From positions 7,951,438 through 8,015,437 of the forward strand of contig NC_089312.1 in the NCBI RefSeq assembly GCF_036669915.1: a DNA stretch of 64,000 nucleotides. Direction: 5' to 3'. Position numbers and translations under genes: made by a program. Below, one piece after another: positions 35,059-46,101 of this stretch (its first letter is position 1; each line of letters opens with the position of its first letter). Source of the stretch: Pocillopora verrucosa (lineage: Eukaryota; Cnidaria; Anthozoa; Scleractinia; Pocilloporidae). A model generated the notes under the pieces. That model was not told the origin of the DNA and did no database searches. It was given only the letters and a program-made list of their open reading frames with translations.

Positions 35059-35175
35059 ACAGGGCACAAGCTTTGAATCACGCTGCCGGGGTGTTATCAG
35101 TGGTCTTCGGTATTCTGGCTGAATCATACATCCTGTGGAACATTTTGGGGATTCCAAGCGATTTATTTACACGCG
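35059..35175 (+). CDS. Orphan exon-like ORF encoding a hydrophobic segment
   Basis: A 117-nt open stretch flanked by an acceptor (pyrimidine tract, CTGTAG) and a donor (CGCG|GTAAGG). It encodes RAQALNHAAGVLSVVFGILA followed by ESYILWNILGIPSDLFTR, which could be a transmembrane helix. It weakly recalls the C-terminal part of CD225/dispanin (IFITM-like) proteins, but no partner exons were found nearby. It may be an exon of a gene I could not assemble, a relic, or chance. Confidence 0.25.
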
Positions 35176-36070
35176 GTAAGGTTCACATTAAGATTAATGC
35201 TAAAAACGAAAGTAGGCACTATATGAACTATATCCTTCAGTTAAACTCTGTTAACATCAGTACCTTAACCCACAGGATAAAAGGAAAAATTTCCCACCAT
35301 CTTCCCTAATTTATAGTCTTACATCAAGGAAAAACCTTCCACTAGACGAGTGTGTTTTCTCATCTTTTACTTGGAGGAAAAATGTATTAATATAGTAAGA
35401 AAGTAATTTTTTTTAATGTACGAGAAAGTTATCACAATTTTTTATATGAATCGGGGATTAAACGGCTTGGGTTAGACCAGCAGTATTTTAGTTAATATTG
35501 TGAAAGTACACTATGTAATGATGATTTTTTTCAGAAGTAATAGGTTCGACTCTTTAATTCCATTGAGAGCTTCTAAAGTTCGAAGGTTTGAAAATTAACG
35601 TCTAAATCTATACTTTCCATTCGACAGATAAAAGGATGCTTAATCATTTTAAAATCATGATTTCGTTCTAGGTCTTCTCAGTATTTTTAAAAGCTGTCAG
35701 ACATTCTTTATTAAGCGATTAAGGTATTCACGGATAAAGTTTCATAAGATTCATCCACATTAGCAGAATTCTAAACTAAACAGAACAAAATTGTAAAAAA
35801 CGAGCGAGCCAGGGAATGACTAGATCTTGAAATAGCATGTTTCAGTTTAAAGGTTCTTCGTTACGAAAATTTCATCGAAAGACGCTATAAATCTCAGCGG
35901 GTGATGATCTTTAGTAGAACAAAACAAAGGAATAGCGTGTTCAGATAACTAATTGCCCACCTCTGATTCTGAGGCAGGTGATCACAGTTAAATGGAAAGA
36001 TTTCACAATAATTTATTGTTGAGCCCAGGTTAAAATGAATGAAGAATAAAATCGGTTCTATTATTTTCTT

Positions 36071-36570
36071 TAATCATAACCATACCAATTTCCTCAAACG
36101 TGATTGGCGTATTAGCTGCTTTATTTTTCACTAATCATTCTGTAGAGCTGTAATCGAACAGTGTAATCAGACAGTTGGCTGTAATCAGATACCTGTGATC
36201 GGACAGTTGAAGTAGTCAATCATACTATGACCACTCAGCCAAATCCACCAATCACAGATTTAAACACAATAACCATAGCAACAGCCACATCCTAAACAAA
36301 AAAATTGAAGAATTTCCAAAATGGAGAAATTTTTTTAATTTAGACATTGTCTCTACCGGAGATATTTGACCTAAATGTATTTATTGTTTTCGGAAATTAA
36401 ATCGGTTATGATTAATTGGTAACAGGACTTCTTGTCATCCAATTCTGTCTGTAATCATACGAGTGACTGACAAATTGGACTCCCGCTTCGCGGTCGTCCA
36501 ATTGTGTTAATCACTCGTATTATTACCGACCGAACTGGACTCCACTCAGTCCTTTTACCATTATCAATCA
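36071..36570 (+). repeat. Foldback repeat C, copy 2
   Basis: Second long copy of the element at 14921-15388, with the same order of blocks and the same folded right part: 36435-36469 is imperfectly complementary to 36508-36540. The central region differs from copy 1. It ends about 230 bp upstream of the BTBD start exon. Confidence 0.7.
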
Positions 36571-36798
36571 ATCAGCATTAGTGTGAAAACATTTTCACCA
36601 TGGACGAAGCTGTTGGATGCTTCGCCAACTTGTTCCTGAACACGATAATACGCTGAATCTGTGTGACCGCCGAAGAAGTGAAAGATAAAGTTGCCAGAGG
36701 GAAAAGATTCCTTTCTTTCCCCCCACCCCCACAAAATCTAACTCCTGGTAATACTAAATCTCAAGCTGCTCATGATCTAATCTTTATTTCGATTGTAG

Positions 36799-38518
36799 AT
36801 GGGTGAAGTTGGCATGGACGCGTTTCCGCCTAAAAAACTGGACTCGAGACAGGATTCAAAACTGGATCGTCCGGTTATTGAGACTCGACTGGATTCTAGA
36901 ATGGACTACTATGGCAGCAAATTGGCTCTACGCGCGAGCCTGCGTTACACTGGGGAAGATGACCAGTGGCAGACCAGTCGCAGTTCCCTTCGTGAAAGAA
37001 ACAAATACATGTTTAACCGAGAGCTGTTTAGTGATGTGCGTTTTCTGGTCGGCAGGACAGAGAAAACTTCCATTCCTGCCCATCGGTATGTACTGGCTAT
37101 TAGTAGTCCGGTGTTTTCTTCGCTATTTTACGCGTTTGGGGCACTTCAGGCTGAAGTAACATCACGAGAGCAGGTAAATAAACAAATAAATGAGCAAACA
37201 AACAAACTTTCTGTACATTTTGTTCGTATTTGATATAGTATAGTCGATTGTCGGAAGTGATCCAAAATTGTGAAGGCATTTTCTATCCAAGAACGAGGAT
37301 TCGTCAAAAATCTTAAAACGAACACACTTTTTATGCAATGACTGTTCCTTTATCAACTTCTGGTTGATAGCCAACTAAGTTTCCTTTTAGGTAGAAATAT
37401 CAGAATGTGAACCGGAATCGTTTCTGGAGATGCTCCGGTACATGTACTACGACGAAGTACAGCTGACCACTGATAACGCGCCGGAAGTCTTGTTCTTAGC
37501 CCGGAAGTACCTTATTCCAAGCTTGGCGGAGATCTGCACTGAATTCATCGCGAGTAACTTAACTGTCGCGAACACTCTTCCTGTATTGGACCATTGTTGT
37601 CTGCTTGGGGTCAGCAATGGCCTGGAGAAACAATGTTGGACAATCATCGACCAACACGCTTCTGAAGTAGCTCAAGATCACCAATTCGTAGAAATCGATC
37701 ACAGAACGCTTACTGCTTTCTTGAAACGCGACAGCTTAGTTGTCAAGGAGACGGTACTTTTCCAAGCAGCAGTGAGGTGGGCGGGGCGGGAATGCCAGCG
37801 ATTGTCACTTCCGTTGACAGCTGAGAATAGACGCGAGGTTCTTGGGGATGCGTTTTATTCCATTCGTTTCCCGTTGATGAGTATGAAGGAATTCACTGAA
37901 AACGTGGCTCAGTCATCTTATCTAAGTCACGAAGAAGTAGCAAATATGTACATCGGCTTCAACTCCAACTTTCAGTCTTGCAACGTTAAATTTCCAACAG
38001 AGCCTCGTGCTGGGCTTCTTCAAGAGGCGGTCTTTCGCTGCACGCGTTTCGAATCAACAGCGCTGCGCCCAAAGTGGACAACAGTCGCACCACAACAATC
38101 CACCGTGAAATTCAAGGTCAGTCAGCCAATCAGCATCATGGGCATTGCACTTTTTACGGCTGTCACGCAATCAGCCTCATCGAGTGTTAGAGTTGAGCTG
38201 CGTGACGATAGGGATTCTGTGCTGACGTCACATCAAGCAGATCTTGATAACCGCGACGATGATAGTGATACGCAAGACGTCATATTTTCAAAAGGGATAA
38301 AATTACAAAACGATGTCATCTATTCAATCACTGTTACGTCAGAAGAAACCTTGCAGCGGTTTGGACAGGGGCCGATGAGTGAGATCAATTGTGAAGGCGT
38401 CCAGTTTGAATTCTTTGAGGAATCAGGGGATGAACTAGAGACAGGTTACATACCAGAGCTTTTGTTTCAACCTTTAAAAGAGGCACCATCATCAATGGCT
38501 TTCGCCGAAGACTGTTAA
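36799..38518 (+). CDS. BTB-BACK-PHR protein, BTBD3/BTBD6-like (2 exons)
   Basis: Predicted 500 aa in exons 36799-37173 and 37391-38518 (phase 0). The order is a polar N-terminal 70 residues; a BTB/POZ domain (about 75-175) with LFSDVRFLVG and IPAHRYVLAISSPVF; a BACK domain (about 190-290) with FLKRDSLVVKETVLFQAAVR; and a PHR domain (about 350-495). In vertebrates such proteins act as Cullin-3 substrate adaptors in neural development; that role is known for the family and only inferred here. An acceptor (TTGTAG) lies directly before the ATG, so an upstream 5' exon is likely, most probably untranslated. I cannot separate BTBD3, BTBD6 and related members by eye. Confidence 0.9.
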
Positions 38519-38642
38519 AAATTCGCTGACTTAATGACTAATTAAACTGTATTTCATGCTGTCAAGCAGGGTATTTACTTTGAAACCCTATACAAGGTTT
38601 GTTTTTCAAAATCATCAGCAACGATCTAAAGCATTTGTAAAG

Positions 38643-38648
38643 AATAAA
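38643..38648 (+). promoter_or_regulatory. Candidate polyadenylation signal of the BTBD gene
   Basis: AATAAA 125 bp downstream of the stop codon. Confidence 0.45.
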
Positions 38649-39606
38649 ACACGTTTGCTAGGCGAGCAATAACGAGTTAGAGAATGGAGTGCAAGATTTA
38701 CAACCACTATGATAACTGAACTCAGGGGAACGCAGTTTGCTCGGAATACTAATTAGTTTTTCAAAATCGATTTGAGATCACAAGTACGATTGCAAGCCAA
38801 AACTGAATAACGCGAAGTTCAATCGTCATTTCATTATTCACTTTGAAATCACTCGATTCAATCGCCTGATTGCGAGGAATTGGACAATGCTAATAATGTA
38901 GAAAAGTAAAGTTTTGTGAACAAAAGTTATAAAAAACAATAACCATTCGAAGGAGAGATTGAACAAATATAAGTATTAACGTTTAAAGTTCACAAAAATT
39001 CGGAATAGGAGGAGGGAGATAAAAAAAGCAGGGAAATCAACTGAGCAAAAGATCGTTCAAGCAACTGAGTCAACCATAAGATTCCTGGATTCCATTAAGA
39101 AAGGAAAACGAAGTTTTAAGATTTATATCAGTTGAAATTATTCACCATTTGCTGCAAGATTTAAGTTCGATATCCACAAAGTAACATATCGCTATAGAGG
39201 AGTACTTTCTTAGACATGAAACTGCAAAGATTTTTAGATCATTATTTTCCATCAAGACCAAACGGTATGTGCGTTTAGAAGTGGTGTCTAAAAGAGAGGT
39301 TTCATCAGGAGAAAATCTATCCAAGGGACAACTTTAAGATAATGAAAAGGGACCAACCCCTCCCCCTCCCCCTCCCCCTGATGAGGTCATGCGCGACCAA
39401 AGTTGTGTCTCTGGAATAGAGGTGTCTAAAGGAGAGGTTTTATCACTTCAACCTCCAACGGAGAGGGGTACCTCAGACACGAAAAACTGTCCCTTAACTT
39501 AAAGTGTCCATTCAATAAAAGGACCAAAATACAACAGCCATGTAAAAGTTCTTCCAGTCAAGACCAAGCAGTGGTTCCATCCCGAGTATTCTACGTTGGG
39601 AACACA

Positions 39607-39809
39607 GTAAACCCTTACAACTTAACATCTTTAAGCACATTCTTCTTGTAATGCATTTTCTACAAAACTGACTATGATAATTTGTCCAACAATCAAGAGC
39701 TTCTTTACTTGCAAATCATCTCCTTTATTCTCATGACTCTGATATTTGATTCAGCAATGATACAAGAAGGAGAAATCAAATTCTCGTCACTCTTTTGGAT
39801 TAAAGGTTT
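39607..39809 (-). repeat. MITE family B copy (B4)
   Basis: About 203 bp, inverse orientation and rather diverged, from GTAAACCCTTACAAC to TTGGATTAAAGGTTT. It keeps the family order in reverse ('catctcctttattctcatga', 'gaaggagaaat', 'cgtcactct'). Confidence 0.5.
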
Positions 39810-39991
39810 CTAAAAGCCTTGCCAGTGTCCTTTCAAAAAATAGAGGCTCCACAGACAGTAGATAGAAAATGTGAGTTGACTCCAAGATGAAGTTTTGCAG
39901 ATCACTGAGATTCTGAAATTACAATTTCCCAATAAAAACTGTTGCAATGACATTGATGAATTAATTTTCCGTTCTAAATTTCACACCAGTG

Positions 39992-42369
39992 TCACCTTGG
40001 GCTGGGATCTTGCACTTGTGACAATACTTTATTGATTCGTTCAAACATCTTTGGTATGAGTTCCAAATGTGTTTTACAACACTGATCAACGCACAGGTCC
40101 AGTTCAGCCTGATACTTAGTCAATTCAGACTGTGTAGTAGTTGGGTCAACATTGTCTTGAATTTTGTCCTGGCATTGTTGAGCACAACGGCCAAGACGAT
40201 CCTTAATACAGGAAAACAATAACAGTTAACAGCAACCCTACATAGTCACATGGGAAATCAGCAGAGCTGGCTACATTATTTTTCATGACACACTTTCAAT
40301 CTTGCTGTCATCATAGTTTCAAAATACTCATGTCAGCTCTTTTTTTTATTGTCTAATAGGAAAAAAATTGCCCAGAAGATGTTACTTGGTATATCAACAA
40401 TGTTTGCTTACTCTGTCATGAAAAATAACAGTAAAATAAACAAACAAACAAACAATCTATAAAAAGTGAAAAAAAAAACAATACAAAAAAAATTATTGTT
40501 AGTAATCATGTTTTCCTGATTTGAAGGAAGCCACTTGACTTGGTTGGTTTTGGGAATTTCCAGAGAAAACTTTGAAGTCACTCTCTCACTTTAGCTCCAA
40601 ACCTTCCAAATTCAAAAATCACCTCCAAACCACACTAAAAGTCTACTTACCTGAAATCCAGTAAGCTCTTTACCAAGGTATTCTTGAATTTGTTGAATGG
40701 GAACAAAACACCTGTTCATACATTGTTGCACTTCCTCCTTACTTGGTGTTAAATTCTCACAACATTTAGCTGCACACAAGTGAGACTTAGCCTATTTGGA
40801 AAGACAACAAAGAGAAAGTTTGTTAAACAAATTTCTTTAAACCTTCAATCTCTAAGAGTGATTAGCATCTAATTTCTCTTTACAACATCACACCCTGAGT
40901 CACACACTAGAGTCACAAGAATATGTCAAATGATCACTAACTAGAAAAACTTTTGGTTGTTAAAAAAATTCTCCTTGACTTGAGGACTTGGGAAATGTAT
41001 AGGGAACAGTATGAAGAGTATGCATATTGATGCTTGGGTGTACATGGTTAATTGCAATTCACTTGAGAGGATCATACTGTTCCTTGCTACCACTTGCATG
41101 TCAAAATATGACTTATTTCATGTAAATGTGAAGAAAATCCTTCACCAAAAAAAAAATCCCCAACATTTACCACACTCCCCAGAGAAGCATCATAGCTTAC
41201 AATGTGCTCCTTTCATTTAGCTGCTTTTCACACATCAAAGTGTGGCAAATTCAGTTTTGTTGTACTAGTTGAAAAAAGTTCCATGAGTGAATTTCCTGCA
41301 ATCAACCTTAATTCCAAAGAAAAAATACCACAAAAAGACAAAAACAAAAGTGAGCAAACTTTCTGTTTGCTTCAGTTCACTATCACAGAGGTAGCCTAAC
41401 ATTCTCACAAAAAAATTTTTTTTTGGCTAATAAACTGAAGTACTCGTCAGTAGCAAATTAAATGTTTGCCTTCATTTTGTACAATACTATCTTTCTTTAG
41501 TTTTCTTTTAATTCCTGCCTGGATTCTTGGTATCATTTTTATTGGCCATGTTACTCATTATTGTAGTTGTTCATCTTATTTTCTGTATTTTCTGTGTACT
41601 TTTTACTGGTTTCTCATACATTCCTACCTATTTACTGAGAATCAGGAAAATGATGACAAAATAGATGATGAATCTATCATTCTCTTTGCTAAACCCCATG
41701 TACAAGTATGTCCAAACAAACTGTAACCACATCACTTGGCTGCATAATGTACAATCTTCCATCAGGGTGAAAGTGCAATAGTTTCAGTTGAAAAATGCAA
41801 CCGATTATCTGCACCCTAGCTTAAGTAGAGTTAAGGCGTTTCAAGGGATATTTTAGAATTCACGACAAACACTTGAGACACTTCGCTTCATTTTGGAAAA
41901 TTCTGATGTTAGCCATCTCGTTAATACAGAATAAGGAACATCATGGTAAAGCCAATTTGTAGGGGGGCGTCACTGGCCGAACAATATTTTCATGAAGATG
42001 TTTAGGCAAAACAGTGTGCATTCTGGAAAAATTGAACTATCACCAAATCTTTTAGGCTAATATCAGTCTAAGGCAACATTGTGACGAAGAAATCTTTCAT
42101 AAAAATTGCCAGGATTGGGGTTTATCAGGCAGAATGGTAGGAAAGCCGATATTTTTTATGGCTGCATAATGTACAATCTTTACCTCGGATCCAAGTAAAA
42201 TAATCCATATTTCAACAAAAATGTCATGAAAACATATTTATTAGCTAAATATACATGGAGAAGTTGACTAATAACTGACCTGAAGCCCTCTCAGCTTTTC
42301 TTTTTCCAGCTTTTCTATCGATCTCTCCACTTCTTCTTTCACACGTGTTTGAGAAGCACTGGCAGCCAT
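39992..42369 (-). CDS. FAM136A: FAM136A, mitochondrial twin-Cys protein (3 exons)
   Basis: Predicted 146 aa (human about 138). Minus-strand exons 42369-42280, 40791-40651 and 40201-39992, all phase 0. An N-terminal helix (VKEEVERSIEKLEKEKLRGL) is followed by family Cys pairs: CAAKCCEN, CMNRCFVPIQQ, DRLGRCAQQCQDK and LDLCVDQCCKTHLELIP. In other animals the protein is mitochondrial, and the human gene has been linked to Meniere disease; its biochemical role is unclear. A family B MITE sits in intron 1, 45 bp upstream of exon 2, close to the acceptor side. Identification is strong. Confidence 0.92.
40837..41052 (+). repeat. MITE family B copy (B5) in a FAM136A intron
   Basis: About 216 bp, from TTAAACCTTCAATCTC to GTGTACATGGTTAA. 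It carries 'agtgattagcatctaatttc' and 'gggaacagtatgaagagt' blocks. Confidence 0.7.
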
Positions 42370-43481
42370 GTTGGAAAATTTAGTAGACAGGGAACTGGAT
42401 CCAATTCAGCCGAGCGTCCTCTCCCTATGATCGAACCCGCCAATAGAAGGAATGGGTAGCTTTGGAGGCTTAATTTGAAATGGGAGAATAACAAACTACT
42501 TCACCTGTCCATGTAGAATTCGGATTCAAGTTCTCACTCTAAACAAACAAAAAAAACTCTCAATAAAACTCAGACAATTTGTTTCTCTGGTAGACAGTTG
42601 CTTAAAATTAAATTTTGATGCGTGAGATAAAAATCATTGCGAAAATAATTTTGCATTCTCTCGTATTATCATGGTGTCATGGAACTAGCTTCTCTGATGA
42701 AAACGTACGGAAAGATTGAAAAACTGACTTCCTCTCCTGCAAAGGAGTAAGCAGTAAGAATTTTTGAGCCGTTTCGGCTGAAAATGGATAAAGATTTTCA
42801 ACCCTTATGATCTTAAACGGGTAAGCGTTTGAGGGAATCCCCAAGGGCGTGTGAATTTGTTTGTCCTTCCACCGCCAAATGACTGAATACTGCAGAGAGA
42901 AAAGTGACCATGCGAGATTTTCGAATTGAATTAGATCATTCTCAGGTAAGACTACTTGATGACCTTACATGACCCCTTTTTGTAATAGTTTAGGCTTAAA
43001 TGGAACTGTTTTCTTCCAGACATGGGACTACATTCGAGAGTGTGTTCAGTTCTCGTTGGTCGCAATCAAGATTACATCATGAAAATATGACCATAACAAC
43101 CAGTTTGGTCAAATAAAAGGTTGAAATGTCTGTCAAACCTCTGTGAAGATGGGGAGAATCTGTTTAGATTTTCACGGTCATCTGTAAAGCAGCTGAGAAG
43201 GCTCTTGAATGTTTGACAAATAGAGAGCGTTCGGATGCCTTTTAGTGTCATCCTTGTCGTAAACACACGCACAGCTGTTTTTGCAAGTATCTAAAGAAAA
43301 ACATATGACGAAGCAGCGAAATTACCTTTCCTTGGAAATTGTGTAATACGTTTGTGCTTTTGAACCCACTCATTCAGTTCGCATTCTTAAATTTTTCATC
43401 AGCAATTGTAAAATTTTGTGATTTAAAAGCATTTTTTGGTAACACGAAGACGTTTCATGACAATGAATCCAGATGCTTTCG

Positions 43482-43542
43482 CGTTGATGCTTTCATCCTT
43501 TTAAAACACCGGCGGTGTTTTAAAAGGATGAAAGCATCAACG
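43482..43542. repeat. Perfect 61-bp palindrome
   Basis: Arms 43482-43511 and 43513-43542 are exact 30-bp reverse complements separated by one base (43512). The left arm starts CGTTGATGCTTTCATCC and the centre reads CACCGGCGGTG. It would form a very stable hairpin. Origin unknown. Confidence 0.9.
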
Positions 43543-44522
43543 ATATCAGCTATCTTCCAACCTCCACCGAAAAGAAGTGCAAAAGAAAAAAGAAAAAACG
43601 ATAAGTAACAAAGTTCCAGTTCTCCAAAAAAGGATAAGGGTTAGTTGCCGTTAAAGTGTAACTTTTTAGTCTCATCTATTCCCGTAGGTTTTCGTGCACC
43701 TCTTCCGAAATTCTGATGGCTAACAATTTTGCAAAAGAGTTCCTAAGTTTTACTGAATTCTCTTTGAAGACTTTTTTATCTATGATGCCGATGATGATAA
43801 TAATGGCGACGAATTTTATTTCAAGAGGTTGAAAAGAGTAAGACACTTCACATAGAAAGCCTGACACAACTGCAGCCCTCGGAAAACCATCGATATTTTG
43901 GAAACCAGCTCAAGTGCGTCCTCCTTACCTATTCCGCTTGAGCTGCAGGTGATGAAAATTATCTCTTGAATTGTGCGTTGATGTTACAAAATTCCGCCAC
44001 TGCCCCCACAAAGGGTTTCGATTTTACGTGCTTCGTGTTGTGGGAAGGCAGCTAGTACTACTACGTGCAGTAAATGATAGATCGTAATCATAAACTGACT
44101 CTCGCTTCTGAGATTCCTAAATCCAAATCCGTGCCTTTCGTGCGCAGATTGTAAATGATCCGTTTGAAAATGATTCGGAATCCCAAATAATTTAATTGAT
44201 TTACAAGAGGACGACAGTTTTTGGGAGAGCTTTTGGTGAAAAAACAGTAGGACGAAAATGTGGGAGCTAATGAGTTTTCCCACGTTTAACCATCTGATGG
44301 TGGAAAACTGAATATTTTTGTATGCATAGTACAAGTATAAAAAGGCGCCCTGAAGAAACATTCTTTGAAGAATAAACGACAAAATGTGAATTTTGAAATG
44401 ATGAACTAGAGAATCGTTTTTGATCTGAACTGCCACGTCTTCTAAAGGATTGGAGGTAAAAAAGGACCGAATAGAGCCCACTTGATCGATAATATGCAAA
44501 CTGGTTAATATCGGCAAATATT

Positions 44523-44528
44523 TTTATT
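44523..44528 (-). promoter_or_regulatory. Candidate polyadenylation signal of the chitinase gene
   Basis: TTTATT on the + strand (AATAAA on the minus strand), just over 100 bp downstream of the stop. Confidence 0.45.
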
Positions 44529-44634
44529 GGCTCTTAAATGACATCAACACTGTTAAGATTTGAGTCTTAACTGTTTTGTCCAAATCAAGATATGCATGCA
44601 AAATGCCATCGACTTAAGAATTCCTTGTGTGTCT

Positions 44635-46101
44635 TCAGCTACACTTGCAATGCGTTGCTGGACAATTTCCCTTGGCACAATTCGATGCACACCAAGCATC
44701 CATTCCGGCATTACCAGTCCACGGGCCAGCGGCGACGCACTCTCCTCCTGCACCCCCTCCCCCTGGAGTTGTGGGACTTACTGGAGGTGGAGCTTCAGTA
44801 GTGACAGGGGGAGGCGGAGGCGCTTGTGTGGTATTTGGGACGGGGGGTGGGGCCTGCGTTGTCGCAGGTGGAGGAGGATTGGTAACTGGAGGTGGTTGTA
44901 CCCCGGATGTAAGGTATTTCTTGACGGCGTTCATCAGTGGGTACTTGCCTTGCCCGCAGTGCTCCCCAGAGAAGTCATCCAAGTCAATCGCCCAGAACAT
45001 AACACCTCGTAGTGCGTTCTTCATTACCACGTTGTCAATCTTGTAGATCAAGCTTGCCGGGTTGTCGAAACCGACCCAATCCTTACCCTTGTAACCGTAC
45101 GGTGCCATGGCCTTGTTGTCTTCCACAACAGTCAGTCCCATTTTACAGATCTCATAGTAAGCTAGGAACCCCTCCGCGCCTGTGAACTTTCCTTTGGGGG
45201 TGTACTGGTAATCTCGTGCCGCATCAAGGCCATTCGTTGCTGGGCTTGATAATCCAAACGCACGTCCGTACGTAGCTAGACCAAGGACAATCTTGTTAGC
45301 TGGCATCCCTTTCCTGATTCCCGGCTTTTCCCACGTGTCCCTGTTGTTCATCCAGTACCACACAGCAAAGGGGAGGGTTAGCTTGTCGCCTTCTGGTCCC
45401 ATAGCAGCGTGATGCCCTGTCTTGTATTCCCACGTGCCGTGAAGATCATAAGTCATTAAATTGATCCAGTCAAGGGGCTCGGCAATAGCAGCAATGTCGT
45501 ATGCGCCTTTGATAGTCCAAAGTCCTGCCGCCACCGCTGCAGTCAAAAGCAAGCGCTCTTTCTCAGTCGCTTTAGCTTCTGCCTCGAATGCAGCTCTTAA
45601 CTCTTGACAAAGAAGAGTGAATCTTCCCTTGTCGCTCTTGGGAGATCCACCGCGCATCCCAGGATACTCCCAGTCCAGGTCTAGACCGTCAAATCCAAAC
45701 TTCCTCAGAGTGTCAATGGACGACTTGATAAAAATCGCACGTTTCTCTTTCGTAGCCACCATCTTAGAAAATGGGCTGTCTTTCTCTTCATGAGTCCAGC
45801 CGCCAACAGCGATTTGAGTCTTCAGCTTTGGGTTGACTTTCTTGAGTGCATTGATTCTTCCGTACAAATCGTGGTCGTTTTCTTCGTAGATCTCCAATGT
45901 GTGAGTCGCGCGGCTGACCTGTGCAAAGGAGAAGAGCACATGGGTACATAGGAATGGATCAATGTCTTCAGGCCAGAAGGTTCCTCCTTTGGGTCGGTAC
46001 TGAGACCAGTTGGTGTAGTAACATCCACGGATGTACTCTGAAGCCGTAGGCTGGAAAACAAACGCAAAGCCAAGGAGCAGAGAGATCAACACCAATTTCA
46101 T
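44635..46101 (-). CDS. Secreted GH18 chitinase, intronless
   Basis: Single uninterrupted ORF of 488 aa. Signal peptide about 1-20 ([16 protein letters not shown]). A GH18 catalytic domain (about 21-395) carries the family motif [10 protein letters not shown] at 138-147, with Glu145 as the acid/base. Also present are AVGGWTHE (98-105), [10 protein letters not shown], and [12 protein letters not shown] near the end of the barrel. A Pro/Thr-rich linker (about 403-450) of repeated PPP-VT-T/APPP units leads to a short module (about 453-488) with six cysteines (spacing C15C3C4C4C1C), probably a small chitin-binding domain; no standard CBM14 is seen. It hydrolyses chitin extracellularly in digestion, defence or matrix remodelling. 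Lack of introns is unusual beside its multi-exon neighbours. Catalytic assignment is strong; the C-terminal role is inferred. Confidence 0.95.
   Translation of the reverse strand: MKLVLISLLLGFAFVFQPTASEYIRGCYYTNWSQYRPKGGTFWPEDIDPFLCTHVLFSFAQVSRATHTLEIYEENDHDLYGRINALKKVNPKLKTQIAVGGWTHEEKDSPFSKMVATKEKRAIFIKSSIDTLRKFGFDGLDLDWEYPGMRGGSPKSDKGRFTLLCQELRAAFEAEAKATEKERLLLTAAVAAGLWTIKGAYDIAAIAEPLDWINLMTYDLHGTWEYKTGHHAAMGPEGDKLTLPFAVWYWMNNRDTWEKPGIRKGMPANKIVLGLATYGRAFGLSSPATNGLDAARDYQYTPKGKFTGAEGFLAYYEICKMGLTVVEDNKAMAPYGYKGKDWVGFDNPASLIYKIDNVVMKNALRGVMFWAIDLDDFSGEHCGQGKYPLMNAVKKYLTSGVQPPPVTNPPPPATTQAPPPVPNTTQAPPPPPVTTEAPPPVSPTTPGGGGAGGECVAAGPWTGNAGMDAWCASNCAKGNCPATHCKCS

Larger units (their letters stand above)
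33711..36798. other. Intergenic region, PERK to BTBD gene
   Basis: PERK promoter side, one orphan exon-like ORF (35059-35175) and foldback element C2 (36071-36570). No other gene is recognised. The overlapping minus-strand ORFs at 33715-34008 lie in the PERK 5' flank and look random. Confidence 0.5.
38519..39991. other. Intergenic region, BTBD to FAM136A
   Basis: Convergent 3' flanks. Contains AATAAA at 38643-38648, a CCCCCT microsatellite near 39359-39380, two diverged 'gtgtctaaa...gagaggttt' segments and MITE B4. No gene seen. Confidence 0.5.
42370..44634. other. Intergenic region, FAM136A to chitinase
   Basis: Contains a perfect 61-bp palindrome (43482-43542) and a candidate chitinase polyadenylation signal (44523-44528). 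A 177-aa minus-strand ORF at 43984-44517 has no recognisable domain and is not annotated. No gene is supported. Confidence 0.5.

Noticed and set aside
40552-40561. NF-kB consensus decamer GGGAATTTCC
   Set aside because: Lies in a FAM136A intron with no neighbouring promoter elements; a single decamer match is expected by chance in 64 kb.
41466-41726. 86-aa + ORF with hydrophobic residues in a FAM136A intron
   Set aside because: T-rich intronic sequence gives the hydrophobic look; antisense to a confident gene model.
43984-44517. 177-aa minus-strand ORF downstream of the chitinase
   Set aside because: No recognisable domain, biased composition, no splice or promoter support; probably a chance open frame.
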